Numbered from the stretch's first letter, positions 8,882-17,999 are shown. The stretch: DNA of 64,000 nt from Rudanella lutea DSM 19387 (GCF_000383955.1 NZ_KB913013.1:2076277-2140276), one strand, 5' to 3'. Notes: generated by a model from the sequence alone, not told the origin. Program-made: numbers and translations.

Positions 8882-9775
8882 ATGGCCAACCGTCGCCAAT
8901 TTATCGCGAGCCTCGCCCAAACAATGGGAGCCGCCAGCCTCCTCCAAATCCCTTTCCGGGTCGGGGCCACCCCACCGGCATTGGCCCCGCTTACGGTGGG
9001 TCAGGTGATGGCGTTAATTCTGAAAACCATTCCGGGAGCACCCTTCCCCAAAACCGTTGATACACTCAAGTCGGGCAGTCCCGACCAACCGGTTACGGGC
9101 ATCATTTCGACCATGTTTACCACCATCGAAGTGATTGAGCAAGCCATTGCCGCCGGGGCCAATTTCATCATTGCCCACGAGCCGACGTTTTACAACCACG
9201 CCGACGAGACCGATTGGCTCAGCGACAGCCCCGTGCTTCGGCATAAGCAGGCATTGCTGGACAAACACAAGATCGCGGTATGGCGCTTTCACGATTACTG
9301 GCATGCACACCGCCCCGACGGTATCCGCAAGGGGATGCTCGATGTGCTCGGCTGGAATCAGTATAGCCAGGCCGACGCCGAGCCGCTACTCGTGATGCCA
9401 CCAACTCCGCTTCACACCCTGATTGGCCATGTGAAACAAAAGCTCGACATCAAAACGGTTCGGCTTGTTGGCGACCGCAATCAGGTATGCCAGCGGGTGT
9501 TGCTGATGCCGGGAGCATCGGGCGGGCGCAGTCACATCTTGGCGGTCGAAAAATACCGGCCCGACGTGATTCTGTGCGGAGAAGCCAACGAATGGGAAAC
9601 ACCCGAATACACCCGCGACGCCCGCCGACAGGGGCAACGGGTGTCGCTGGTGGTGCTGGGACACATCATGAGCGAAGCCGCCGGAATGGTCTGGTTTGTC
9701 AACTGGCTGAAACCGCAGGTGCCGGGTGTTTCGGTGCGTTACATTCCCTCTGGCAACCCGTTTACGTACGAGTGA
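8882..9775 (+). CDS. Nif3-like dinuclear-metal protein with Tat signal
   Basis: A 297-residue protein. The N-terminus MANRRQFIASLAQTMGAASL is a twin-arginine export signal, so the product is probably periplasmic. The remainder resembles the Nif3/DUF34 family of dinuclear-metal proteins: FTTIEVIEQAIAAGANFIIA and HEPTFYNHAD, where the His residues would bind metal. A C-terminal LGHIMSEAAGMVW segment carries the usual His and Glu. The biochemical role of Nif3 proteins is unsettled. ATG at 8882 is chosen over a TTG six bases upstream. An IS element ends 53 bp before the gene, so the native promoter may be separated from it. Confidence 0.82.
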   Translation: MANRRQFIASLAQTMGAASLLQIPFRVGATPPALAPLTVGQVMALILKTIPGAPFPKTVDTLKSGSPDQPVTGIISTMFTTIEVIEQAIAAGANFIIAHEPTFYNHADETDWLSDSPVLRHKQALLDKHKIAVWRFHDYWHAHRPDGIRKGMLDVLGWNQYSQADAEPLLVMPPTPLHTLIGHVKQKLDIKTVRLVGDRNQVCQRVLLMPGASGGRSHILAVEKYRPDVILCGEANEWETPEYTRDARRQGQRVSLVVLGHIMSEAAGMVWFVNWLKPQVPGVSVRYIPSGNPFTYE

Positions 9776-9815
9776 GCCCCGCCCGGTAGTTTAACTGCCA
9801 CTCGGCAAGGCTGCC

Positions 9816-10532
9816 TCACAAAACGTCTTTGAGGGTTTTCCACACGGTTTCGGCCACAATGCGGTGCCCTTCGGCCGTGGGGTGAATCCCGTCGGGCAGG
9901 TTCAGACGGGGCACTCCGCCCACGCCTTCGAGCAGAAACGGAATAATAGGCAGCTTGTTTTTGTCGGCCAATTGACCATAAATCGCCCGAAAATCGCGGG
10001 TGTACTGCGCCCCAAGGTTGGGCGGCACCTGCATACCGGCGAGCACAATTTTGCAATCGGGGTATTTGGTCCGGACGGTGTCGATAATGGCTTGCAGGTT
10101 TTGCCGGGTCGAGCCCAGGTCAATGCCGCGCAGGCCGTCATTGCCCCCCAGTTCGAGCACAAATACATCCACCGGCTGCCGCAACACCCAGCCAATCCGA
10201 CTTTTGCCGCCCGCTGTGGTTTCGCCACTCAGCCCGGCGTTCACCACTTTGTAGCCCAGCCCCAGCGAGTCGATGCGTTTGCCGATCAGGGCCGGAAACG
10301 CCTGCGCGGGGTCGAGGCCGTAGCCCGCCGTGAGGCTGTTACCGTAGAACAGAATCGTTTTTTTCGACGCAGCCGCCCCGGCCGTTGTGGTGCTTTGGGC
10401 AGCCGTGGCCGACGCCGACGTTGGCGGGTTAGTTTCTTTTTTTTGGTCGCCGTTGCCCGAGCATCCCATAGTTAACATGAGCAGGGTACTGGCAGTGAGT
10501 GTGGTCAGGAGCGTTCGGATGGGTGTACGCAT
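9816..10532 (-). CDS. TesA-like GDSL/SGNH arylesterase lipoprotein
   Basis: A 238-residue SGNH hydrolase. The N-terminus MRTPIRTLLTTLTASTLLML ends in the lipobox TMGC, so the protein should be lipid-anchored. A Ser/Thr/Ala linker follows. Catalytic blocks are ILFYGNSLTAGYGLDP (block I Ser), LSGETTAGG (Gly), LELGGNDGLRG (Asn) and LPDGIHPTAEGH (Asp and His). The family includes thioesterase I/arylesterase TesA. It is divergent from the ABC transporter genes that follow, the same arrangement as tesA and ybbAP in E. coli. Start at 10532 gives a proper signal; upstream in-frame codons run into the divergent promoter region. Confidence 0.88.
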   Translation of the reverse strand: MRTPIRTLLTTLTASTLLMLTMGCSGNGDQKKETNPPTSASATAAQSTTTAGAAASKKTILFYGNSLTAGYGLDPAQAFPALIGKRIDSLGLGYKVVNAGLSGETTAGGKSRIGWVLRQPVDVFVLELGGNDGLRGIDLGSTRQNLQAIIDTVRTKYPDCKIVLAGMQVPPNLGAQYTRDFRAIYGQLADKNKLPIIPFLLEGVGGVPRLNLPDGIHPTAEGHRIVAETVWKTLKDVL

Positions 10533-10645
10533 ACAAATAAGAATCGAGCCGTTTGTCATTTTATAACCCACTCAGGGAGAGAATTAGTTTAAAACAATGT
10601 TCGGTTTTTATTCCCGGCAACCGACCGGGCTCCCTATCGATTCTT

Positions 10646-11332
10646 ATGAGCATTCTGCGCGTCGAAAATCTCACCAAGACTTACTCCAGCGGCAGCGGTC
10701 CGCTGACCGTATTGCACAACGTTTCGTTCGAGATTCAGGCGGGCGACACGTTTTCGATTGTTGGGCCTTCGGGCAGCGGCAAAACCACCCTGCTCGGCCT
10801 TTGTGCCGGCCTCGACCGGGCCACATCGGGCAGTGTGTACCTGAACGAAATCCGGCTCGACAACCTAGGCGAAGATCAACGGGCGGCCGTTCGTAATAGG
10901 CACGTGGGGTTTATTTTCCAGAACTTTCAGCTGCTGCCTACTCTCACCGCCCTCGAAAACGTGATGGTCCCGATGGAGTTACAGGGCGCGCGTAACGTCG
11001 AAAAAACAGCCCTTGATCTGCTCGACCGGGTGGGCCTTGCCAAACGGAGCCACCACTACCCTACCCAACTGTCGGGCGGAGAGCAGCAGCGGGTGTCGCT
11101 CGCGCGGGCCTTTGCTAACCGACCCAAAATCCTGTTTGCCGACGAGCCTACCGGCAATCTCGACACCGACACAGGCGATACTGTCGAAGCCCTGCTGTTC
11201 GACCTCAACCGCGAGGCCGGCACCACGCTCGTACTCGTCACCCACGATCTTGAACTCGCTCAACGCACGGGCCGTATCCTGAAAATGCGGGGCGGCACGG
11301 TGGTAGCCGACGAAAAAGTATTGAGTGAATGA
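10646..11332 (+). CDS. YbbA/LolD-type ABC transporter ATP-binding protein
   Basis: A 228-residue ATPase of the MacB/LolD/YbbA group. It shows Walker [13 protein letters not shown]-loop [16 protein letters not shown], signature [14 protein letters not shown], Walker [13 protein letters not shown] and H-loop LVTHD. The start at ATG 10646 ([11 protein letters not shown]) begins right at the first beta strand, whereas an upstream in-frame codon would run into the tesA-like promoter. The permease gene follows after 65 bp, so the two form an operon. The transporter probably moves a lipophilic substrate or acts mechanically at the inner membrane; the substrate is not known. Confidence 0.93.
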   Translation: MSILRVENLTKTYSSGSGPLTVLHNVSFEIQAGDTFSIVGPSGSGKTTLLGLCAGLDRATSGSVYLNEIRLDNLGEDQRAAVRNRHVGFIFQNFQLLPTLTALENVMVPMELQGARNVEKTALDLLDRVGLAKRSHHYPTQLSGGEQQRVSLARAFANRPKILFADEPTGNLDTDTGDTVEALLFDLNREAGTTLVLVTHDLELAQRTGRILKMRGGTVVADEKVLSE

Positions 11333-11397
11333 CCGGTCCGCAGGACGGCAAATGACCAGACCGCGCTTTCACCCATTCACTCTTTCGCTCTTTATTT

Positions 11398-13935
11398 ATG
11401 AACTTTCTCTTCCGAATGGCCTGGCGCGATAGCCGCCGGAGCCGCCAACGGTTACTGCTATTTATGTCGGCCATTGTGCTGGGCATATCGGCTCTGGTGG
11501 GCCTCAATTCGTTTGGCGATAACCTCGCCCGCAGCATCGACGCGCAAGCCCGCGAGCTCCTCGGGGCCGACCTCGTGCTGTCGTACGCCAAGGCAATTCC
11601 GAAACCAACCGAAAACTATCTCAAAAAAATCGGCAAAAACCGAACCTACGAGGTGTCGTTTGCGTCGATGACGCTTTTCCCGCGCACGGGTGGGGTACGG
11701 CTGGCGCAGGTTAAAGGTCTCGACGGACCGTTTCCGTACTATGGCGAGTGGGAGGTGCAGCCCCGGTCGGCGGTGGAGCAGTTTCGGCAGGCTGCGGCCC
11801 GCAACGAACGCGTGGCCCTTGTCGACGATGCCCTCTTGATTCAGTTCGGGGCCAAACCCGGCGATTCGGTGAGGCTCGGCACGCAGTTGTACTTTATTGC
11901 GGGTCGGGTGCTCAAAACGCCCGGTCAGTCGGCCGTAACCACGTCGGTAGCACCCACGGTTTTTGTGTCGGCCCAATCGCTGGCTACAACGGGCCTCATG
12001 CAACGGGGCAGCCGCATTCAGCACCGCTACTATTACCAGTTTGCGAAGGGGCAGGACGTGGCCGCTTTCGTCAAAGCCAACGAAGCCCGGTTCGACAAAG
12101 TGGGCATCAATCAGGACACCGTCGAGAGCCGCAAACAGCAAACCGGCCGTTCCTTTGCCGACCTCACCCGGTTTCTGAATCTGGTGGCCTTTGTCGCCCT
12201 GCTGCTCGGTTGCGTGGGCGTGGCGAGTGCCGTGCATCTGTACGTGAAGGAAAAAGTAGCATCGGTAGCTGTACTCCGCACCCTCGGGGCCAGCGGGCGG
12301 CAGGCCTTTCTCATTTTCCTGATCCAAACGGCCCTTATGGGTCTTGTAGGAGCCATTGTGGGCGCGTTGGCCGGCTCGCTGGTGCAGCTTTTGTTGCCGC
12401 GTGTGTTTGCCGGTTTTCTGCCCGTCACGGTCGAAACGGCCATATCGTGGTCGGCGGTGGCGCAGGGCGTGGGCGTAGGCTTGCTGGTGGCGGTTTTGTT
12501 TGCCCTATTGCCTCTGCTGACCATCCGCAACGTGTCGCCCCTACGCACGCTACGGGCCTCATACGAAGACGATACCGCCGGGCGTGACCCGTTCCGCTGG
12601 GCGGTCTACGGCCTGATTGTGCTGTTTGTGATAGCGTTCTCGTACTGGCAAACCCGCGACTGGAAAATAGCCGTTGGCTTCACGGGCGGGCTGTTGGCGG
12701 CCTTCGGGATTCTGACCGGGCTGGGCCTGTTACTCATCAACGCGGTTCGGCGGTTTTTCCCCCGGCACTGGAGCTTTGTGTGGCGGCAAAGCCTCGCCAG
12801 TCTGTACCGCCCCAACAACCAAACGGTGATTCTGATTACGTCCATCGGGCTGGGTGCATTTTTGATTGCTACCCTCACACTCACCCAAAACCTGCTGCTC
12901 GACCGGGTGGCTTTTTCGGGGGGCGAAGGCGGCTCCGGGCGGCCCAACATGGTTTTGTTTGATATTCAGAACGAGCAAAAAGCCGGAGTACGGGCTTTGG
13001 TGGATCGGTATAAGCTGCCGGTGGTGCAGGCGGTTCCGGTAGTGACGATGCGCCTGGCGAGTATCAACGGGCGTTCGGTCGAGGCTATTCAGGCCGACAC
13101 CTCCGCCAAAATCCCAGAGTGGGCGCTCACCCGCGAGTACCGTGTTACGTACCGCGACTCGCTCATCGACTCCGAAAAACTGACGGCAGGCACCGTGCAG
13201 GCTAACACGGGCGATATGCCGCGCATCACCGTTGAGAAAGACTACCTGAGCCGCATGAAACTGAAGCTCGGCGACACGCTTACGTTTAACGTGCAGGGAG
13301 CACCCATGGCTACGGTTGTGAGCGGCACCCGCGAGGTCGACTGGAACCGGGTACAAACCAACTTTCTGATTGTGTTTCCCGGCGGTGTGCTCGAACAGGC
13401 CCCGCAGTTTCAGGTACTCATGACCCGTGTGAGCAATACCGAACAGTCGGCCGCGTTTCAGCGCGAGCTGGTGAGTGGGTTTCCCAACGTGTCGGCCATC
13501 GACCTTGGCCTGATTCTACGCACGGTCGATGAGATCCTGCAAAAGGTTTCGTTTGTGATTCAGTTCATGGCCCTGTTCAGTATCCTGACGGGCCTGCTGG
13601 TCCTGGCCAGTTCGGTCATTATCAGCCGTTACCAGCGTATGCAGGAGAGCGTACTGCTACGCACACTCGGAGCCAGCCGACGCCAGATTCTCCGTATTCA
13701 GGCCATTGAATACCTCATGCTGGGCTTGCTGGCGGCTTTGTCGGGTGTGATTCTGGCACTCGGGGCCACCTGGGGGCTGGCGTACTTCGTGTTCGAAACC
13801 CCGTTCCGCCCCGACCTGCTACCGTTGTTGGCGGTATTGGCCGTGGTGACGGTGCTGACGGTGCTTATTGGGCTTTTCAACAGCCGGGCCGTGCTGGTGC
13901 GCCCCCCGCTCGAAGTGCTCCGGGCCGAGGCCTAA
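11398..13935 (+). CDS. YbbP-type ABC transporter permease (two FtsX domains)
   Basis: An 845-residue inner-membrane protein. A first transmembrane helix at about residues 18-38 is followed by a large periplasmic domain. Three helices follow at about 255-375 (FLNLVAFVALLLGCVGVASA), then a middle membrane pair at about 400-445. A second periplasmic domain precedes three C-terminal helices at about 720-835 (IQFMALFSILTGLLVLASSV). Two FtsX signatures, VLRTLGASGRQ and LLRTLGASRRQ, mark the two halves. This matches YbbP, the partner of YbbA, beside tesA. ATG at 11398 is the clear start. Confidence 0.92.
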   Translation: MNFLFRMAWRDSRRSRQRLLLFMSAIVLGISALVGLNSFGDNLARSIDAQARELLGADLVLSYAKAIPKPTENYLKKIGKNRTYEVSFASMTLFPRTGGVRLAQVKGLDGPFPYYGEWEVQPRSAVEQFRQAAARNERVALVDDALLIQFGAKPGDSVRLGTQLYFIAGRVLKTPGQSAVTTSVAPTVFVSAQSLATTGLMQRGSRIQHRYYYQFAKGQDVAAFVKANEARFDKVGINQDTVESRKQQTGRSFADLTRFLNLVAFVALLLGCVGVASAVHLYVKEKVASVAVLRTLGASGRQAFLIFLIQTALMGLVGAIVGALAGSLVQLLLPRVFAGFLPVTVETAISWSAVAQGVGVGLLVAVLFALLPLLTIRNVSPLRTLRASYEDDTAGRDPFRWAVYGLIVLFVIAFSYWQTRDWKIAVGFTGGLLAAFGILTGLGLLLINAVRRFFPRHWSFVWRQSLASLYRPNNQTVILITSIGLGAFLIATLTLTQNLLLDRVAFSGGEGGSGRPNMVLFDIQNEQKAGVRALVDRYKLPVVQAVPVVTMRLASINGRSVEAIQADTSAKIPEWALTREYRVTYRDSLIDSEKLTAGTVQANTGDMPRITVEKDYLSRMKLKLGDTLTFNVQGAPMATVVSGTREVDWNRVQTNFLIVFPGGVLEQAPQFQVLMTRVSNTEQSAAFQRELVSGFPNVSAIDLGLILRTVDEILQKVSFVIQFMALFSILTGLLVLASSVIISRYQRMQESVLLRTLGASRRQILRIQAIEYLMLGLLAALSGVILALGATWGLAYFVFETPFRPDLLPLLAVLAVVTVLTVLIGLFNSRAVLVRPPLEVLRAEA

Positions 13936-14013
13936 GTCGGCAGGCTATTTTTCGGGGCCGATTTGGTAACAGAGAGGCTACGCAATTCGTTAGACGGTTT
14001 TACGAAGCTTTGT

Positions 14014-14583
14014 ATGCAGGACATTGAACCCTACTACGGCTGGGAGAAGTACTACGTATCGGCCGACGACGAGCGGTCGCCGTTTCATGAGCGGGAGTAC
14101 AACATGACCCAGTACGAGAATAACATATACGGGTACTACATTCATCCGCTTTGGGACGAAATCGGCTCCGAAACGCTCTATTGCAAGATTTTGTTTGCCG
14201 ACTACGACCGGCGTTACGTCATTATCGAACTGTTTGGCGAGTGGAACGACACGCTCCACAACGACATCATGTTTCTGAAACGGCAAGTGGTTGACCCCCT
14301 CGTGAAAGAGGGGATCAACCACTTTGTTCTGATCGGCGAAAACGTGCTGAACTTCCACGGCTCCGACGATTCGTACTACGAGGAGTGGTTTGAAGACGTG
14401 GAAGATGGCTGGATTGTAGGCCTCAACTTCCCGGAGTTTGTGGAGCGCGAGTGGAAAAAATACCACCTCGATTACTACATTAATTTTGGCGGTACGCTGG
14501 CCATCGAAAACTGGCGCACCCTGAAGCCCGTTGGCCTCTACACCCTGGTCGACAGCCTGATTATGCGCCGGTTAGGTGGGTGA
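14014..14583 (+). CDS. Conserved hypothetical protein (MQDIEPYY family)
   Basis: A 189-residue soluble acidic protein, rich in Tyr, Trp, Asp and Glu, with no signal peptide or membrane segment. I associate the start MQDIEPYYGWEKYYVSADDE with a conserved but unnamed Cytophagales family, which is why I chose ATG 14014 over a TTG at 13963. A central stretch ILFADYDRRYVIIELFGEWN and later INHFVLIGENVLNFHGSDDS suggest alternating beta strands and helices. It follows the permease on the same strand and ends at a heptamer hairpin shared with convergent msrA. Function unknown. Confidence 0.7.
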   Translation: MQDIEPYYGWEKYYVSADDERSPFHEREYNMTQYENNIYGYYIHPLWDEIGSETLYCKILFADYDRRYVIIELFGEWNDTLHNDIMFLKRQVVDPLVKEGINHFVLIGENVLNFHGSDDSYYEEWFEDVEDGWIVGLNFPEFVEREWKKYHLDYYINFGGTLAIENWRTLKPVGLYTLVDSLIMRRLGG

Positions 14584-14586
14584 GCT

Positions 14587-14644
14587 GGTTTATGGTTTGT
14601 GGTTTATGGAGCGTTGGCAAACCACAAACTATAAACTATAAACC
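14587..14644. repeat. Heptamer-built inverted repeat between convergent genes
   Basis: Units GGTTTAT, GGTTTGT, GGTTTAT and GGAGCGT are followed by AAACCAC, AAACTAT, AAACTAT and AAACC, which pair with them. The element begins 3 bp after one stop codon and ends 13 bp before the convergent msrA stop. It could act as a bidirectional transcript end. Confidence 0.7.
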
Positions 14645-14657
14645 GGAGCGCCGACCG

Positions 14658-15323
14658 CTATAAACCTTCCTTGAGCCACGCTTTCATGGCTTTCTGAAAC
14701 TTCTCTACTTTGGGTTTGGATACGTTTTCGACGTACGGGTTTTCGGGGTGAGCGCGGTAGTAGCCCTGATGGTAGACCTCGGCCGCATAAAACGCCTTGA
14801 ACGGAACCACCTGCGTTACCACCGGATTGTCGAAATGGCCCGATGCGTTTACCCGCCCAATTGTGGCCTCGATCCGGGCTTTCTCGTCGGGTGTGCGATA
14901 AAACGCCATAGACCGGTACTGCTTGCCAATATCAGGCCCCTGCCGGTCGGGGGTGGTGGGGTCGTGTCCGGCAAAAAAGGCCGTCAGCAGGGTATCGTAC
15001 GGAATCACCTTTGGATCGTAGTAAATCTGCACGGCTTCAGCATGGCCCGTTTGGTCGGTGCCTACCTGTTCGTAGGTCGGGTTTTCCAGGTCGCCCCCCG
15101 CATAGCCTGAGATCACCTCCCGAACGCCTTTCAGCTGCTCAAACTCTTCTTCGATACACCAAAAGCAGCCCCCGGCAAAGGTAGCAACGGCCTCGCCCGG
15201 CTTGAGTTCGGGCAGGGGGGCCGGGGTAGTATCTTTTACGTCAGACTGGGTGGTGGTGTTTGATTTCTGCCCGCAGCCGGTCAGCAAGGCCAGGCTCAGC
15301 AGGGTAAGTGCCAGATGTCTCAT
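14658..15323 (-). CDS. msrA: Peptide methionine sulfoxide reductase MsrA, lipoprotein
   Basis: A 221-residue enzyme that reduces methionine-S-sulfoxide in oxidised proteins. The N-terminus MRHLALTLLSLALLTGCGQK is a lipoprotein signal with lipobox LTGC, so this copy acts outside the cytoplasm. The catalytic motif ATFAGGCFWCIEEEFEQLKG has the nucleophilic Cys. Other family blocks are GYAGGDLENPTYEQV, TGHAEAVQIYYDP and AAEVYHQGYYRAHPENPY. No MsrB domain is fused. Start 15323 is chosen because it begins the signal peptide; an upstream in-frame codon at 15341 adds six residues. Confidence 0.95.
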   Translation of the reverse strand: MRHLALTLLSLALLTGCGQKSNTTTQSDVKDTTPAPLPELKPGEAVATFAGGCFWCIEEEFEQLKGVREVISGYAGGDLENPTYEQVGTDQTGHAEAVQIYYDPKVIPYDTLLTAFFAGHDPTTPDRQGPDIGKQYRSMAFYRTPDEKARIEATIGRVNASGHFDNPVVTQVVPFKAFYAAEVYHQGYYRAHPENPYVENVSKPKVEKFQKAMKAWLKEGL

Positions 15324-15427
15324 AGTACTGTAACAACACAATTAGGGGTTACTTCATTTGCAAAGGGCTCAGTTTTTTCTCTAATTACCCGCTCATTCAC
15401 AAATCACTACGTAATCCGTACAAACCA

Positions 15428-15937
15428 ATGAGCGAGCAAACCAAAAGTTTAGGCGATCAGGCAAGCGAAAAAGTTGACGAACTCAAAGCGGCCGCCGGGG
15501 AGCAAATCGAGGCAGCAACGGCCAAACTGACCGAGTTGAAAGACGAAGCCACCGCAAAGATTTCCGAATTAGCGGGTAGCGTCGACGTGGAAGGTATCAA
15601 AACGCAGGCATCCGAAAAGCTGGCCGATCTGCAAACGGCGGCATCGGGTGTGGCCGCTCAGGCATCGGAGAAATTGGCCGAAGTTGGCGCCGAAGCGTCG
15701 GAGAAGTTCGACGAGCTAAAGGCCGAAGCCGCCGAACTGCAAGCCGAGGCCTCTGAAAAACTGACCGAGCTGAAAGAAGAAGCCGGTGAGAAACTGAGCG
15801 AAATTAAAGCCGAAGCCGCCGAGCAACTCGAAGCCGCCAGCCAGAAGCTTGACGAAATAAAGGCCGAAGCCGCTGAGCAGGTTGAAGAAGTGAAAGAAAA
15901 GGCGAAAGGCTTCTGGAATAAGCTGTTCGGTAAATAA
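15428..15937 (+). CDS. LEA/apolipoprotein-like helical repeat protein
   Basis: A 169-residue highly charged protein made almost entirely of amphipathic helix. Degenerate 11-residue repeats of the type AEASEKLTELK run from about residue 10 to 155, rich in Ala, Glu and Lys with no Cys or Pro. It ends with an aromatic amphipathic tail, KAKGFWNKLFGK, that could bind membrane. There is no signal peptide. This composition recalls LEA group 3 or apolipoprotein-like stress proteins, but such low-complexity sequence makes homology calls unreliable. The gene is monocistronic, followed by a strong terminator hairpin. Confidence 0.75.
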   Translation: MSEQTKSLGDQASEKVDELKAAAGEQIEAATAKLTELKDEATAKISELAGSVDVEGIKTQASEKLADLQTAASGVAAQASEKLAEVGAEASEKFDELKAEAAELQAEASEKLTELKEEAGEKLSEIKAEAAEQLEAASQKLDEIKAEAAEQVEEVKEKAKGFWNKLFGK

Positions 15938-15969
15938 GTCAGGGCACATACAACGATTGAACCTCATAC

Positions 15970-16008
15970 AAGGGTGGCTGGATTCGAACCGGCCACCCTT
16001 TCGGTTTT
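15970..16008 (+). terminator. Rho-independent terminator of the helical repeat gene
   Basis: AAGGGTGGC pairs with the complementary GCCACCCTT across a short loop, followed by TCGGTTTTA. It starts 33 bp after the stop codon. Confidence 0.75.
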
Positions 16009-16079
16009 ATAGGCCGCTGGACTGGTCCTCACCCCCCAAGCTCAGTCCTGGGCATTTGTTCAGTGCGAAAGAATTGGCA

Positions 16080-16155
16080 CGCGGATGACACGGATTGGAC
16101 AGATTTTCACGGATATATTCATCAGTGTACATCTGCTTAATCCGTGTCATCCGCG
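16080..16155. repeat. Long inverted repeat, dispersed-repeat type
   Basis: CGCGGATGACACGGATT at 16080-16096 is perfectly complementary to 16139-16155, with a 42-bp spacer containing TTTCACGGATAT. The rest of the gap 15938-16322 holds only the upstream terminator and a candidate promoter. The sequence resembles dispersed palindromes seen in several phyla; no coding potential is seen. Confidence 0.75.
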
Positions 16156-16266
16156 TTCAATTGGCTAAGTCAATCGATTGATTGTACATTTTGTCCAGTA
16201 TCCAGAGCCCCGACAACTAAACCCCACAAAAGCCCTGATTGTGAAGTAGTAAAGGAAACAAAGCGC

Positions 16267-16294
16267 TTGCTTTTATAAGAAAAATATAGTTTTA
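16267..16294 (+). promoter_or_regulatory. Candidate promoter of the acyl-CoA synthetase gene
   Basis: TTG at 16267-16269, a 17-bp spacer and TAGTTTTA at 16287-16294 match TTG-N17-TAnnTTTG with one mismatch, 28 bp before the ATG. This is pattern-based only. Confidence 0.3.
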
Positions 16295-16322
16295 TCGTAT
16301 AAAATTACAACAGCCTTCTTGT

Positions 16323-17999
16323 ATGAAAACCGAATCAATCACCGCCCCGGCTACTATCACGCTTGTTGATGCATTTTATCAGTACGAGCAAACCCGCCCC
16401 GACGCTATCTTTCTGCGGCAACCGGTAGGCGATACGTTTACCGATTTTAGCTGGGCCGAAGCCGGTCGGCAGGCCCGGATTCTGGCGACCTACCTACAGT
16501 CGCTGGGGTTGCCGCCGGGGAGCCCCATTGGTTTGATCTCCAAAAACTGCGCGCACTGGATTATCACTGATCTGGCCATCATGATCAGCGGCCACGTTTC
16601 AGTGCCGTTTTATGCCACCCTCACCGCCGATCAGCTCCGGCAGGTAATGCAACACAGCGGTTGCCCGGTCCTGTTTGTCGGTAAACTCGACGACTGGCCC
16701 GCAACCAAAGCAGGCGTCTCCGCCGATGTGATCGGCATTCAGTTTCCCGATTACGGCCCCACCGACCCCGATCTGGTGCAGTGGAATGACATCCTGGACC
16801 GGTATCAGCCCATGAGCGGTACATTCCGGCCCGCCCCCGACGACCTGTTTACCATTATCTATACCTCCGGCACCACGGGCAACCCCAAGGGCGTAATGAT
16901 GCAGTACCGGGCTATGGCCGAGGCCATCGAGAAAACCAAGCCCATGCTGCGGCACGACCTCCCCGAAACCCGGTTTTTTTCGTACCTGCCCCTATGCCAC
17001 ATTGCTGAGCGGAATCTGGTGGAGGCCACCTGCCTCATGACCGGGGGCACCATCTATTTTGCCGAGACCCTCGACTCGTTTGCCCGGAATCTGGCGGCCG
17101 CCCGGCCCACGCACTTTCTGGCCGTGCCGCGCATCTGGACAAAGTTTCAGCTCGGGATTCTGGCTAAAATGCCACAAAAGAAACTTGACCTTCTGCTCCG
17201 CATCCCGATTGTATCGGGTCTGGTCAGGAAAAAAATTCGGGAGGGGCTGGGCCTCAACGAGGCCAAACTGATTCTGACCGGGGCCGCCCCCATGCCTACG
17301 TCGCTTATCCGGTGGTTCCGCGCGCTGGGGATCGTGATTCAGGAAGCCTACGGCATGACCGAAAATCTGGGGGCCGTGTCTATGATGCCACCCAATCAGG
17401 TAAAAGACGGCACCGTGGGCAAACTTTATCCCGGCGTCGAGGTTAAAATCGACCCCGTAACGGGCGAAATCGCCATGCGCTCGCCCTGGAACATGCTCGG
17501 CTACTACCGCGAACCTGAACTGACCGCCCAAACCCTGCGCGATGGCTGGCTCTACACCGGCGATGTGGGCGAAGTAGACGCCGAAGGCTTCCTGAAAATT
17601 ACGGGCCGGGTGAAAGAGATGTACAAAACCACCAAGGGCGAGTACGTGGCCCCCGCCCAAATTGAGTTTGGCTTTTCGGACAACAACCTCATTGAGCAAA
17701 TCTGCGTGGCCGGGCAGCACCTCCCCCAGCCGGTTGCGCTGGTGGTCTTGTCGGAGCTGGGTCGCTCGGTCAACCGTGAGCAGGTAACCGAGAGTTTGTC
17801 GGCCACTATGAATACCCTGAACCCCCGACTGCACGCGTACGAGCGGGTCAAAAAAGTGGTGGTGGTCCGTGATACCTGGACGGTCGACAACAACATGCTC
17901 ACCCCCACCATGAAAACCAAACGCAACGTGGTAGAGGCTCATTACGGCCCGCACCCGGAGCATTGGTACGAACGCGACGAAGTCGTGATCTGGGAATAA
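16323..17999 (+). CDS. AMP-dependent long-chain acyl-CoA synthetase
   Basis: A 558-residue member of the ANL superfamily that would activate fatty acids to acyl-CoA through an acyl-adenylate. Motifs in order: the P-loop IIYTSGTTGNPKGVMM at about 178, the FSYLPLCHIAERN motif, the adenylate-binding QEAYGMTENLG at about 340, and WLYTGDVGEVDAEGFLKITG with the following RVKEMYKTTKGEYVAP at about 405-440. The order and spacing fit the FadD15/FAA branch. No signal or membrane segment is seen. It is flanked by a candidate promoter and a 195-bp gap before the DUF1800 gene, so it is probably transcribed alone. Chain-length preference is unknown. Confidence 0.92.
   Translation: MKTESITAPATITLVDAFYQYEQTRPDAIFLRQPVGDTFTDFSWAEAGRQARILATYLQSLGLPPGSPIGLISKNCAHWIITDLAIMISGHVSVPFYATLTADQLRQVMQHSGCPVLFVGKLDDWPATKAGVSADVIGIQFPDYGPTDPDLVQWNDILDRYQPMSGTFRPAPDDLFTIIYTSGTTGNPKGVMMQYRAMAEAIEKTKPMLRHDLPETRFFSYLPLCHIAERNLVEATCLMTGGTIYFAETLDSFARNLAAARPTHFLAVPRIWTKFQLGILAKMPQKKLDLLLRIPIVSGLVRKKIREGLGLNEAKLILTGAAPMPTSLIRWFRALGIVIQEAYGMTENLGAVSMMPPNQVKDGTVGKLYPGVEVKIDPVTGEIAMRSPWNMLGYYREPELTAQTLRDGWLYTGDVGEVDAEGFLKITGRVKEMYKTTKGEYVAPAQIEFGFSDNNLIEQICVAGQHLPQPVALVVLSELGRSVNREQVTESLSATMNTLNPRLHAYERVKKVVVVRDTWTVDNNMLTPTMKTKRNVVEAHYGPHPEHWYERDEVVIWE

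Noticed and set aside
9816-11332. Longer starts at 10571 (tesA-like) and 10553 (ATPase)
   Set aside because: They would overlap each other across the divergent promoter and add residues before well-defined signal peptide and first strand.
15971-16000. Possible tRNA 3' end: minus strand reads GGTTCGAATCC, the tRNA T-loop consensus
   Set aside because: No acceptor stem, anticodon arm or D arm can be built around it and the region folds as a terminator hairpin, so the T-loop match is probably chance.
16992-17963. 323-codon minus-strand frame opposite the acyl-CoA synthetase
   Set aside because: Shadow of a certain gene; His/Gly-rich translation without motifs.
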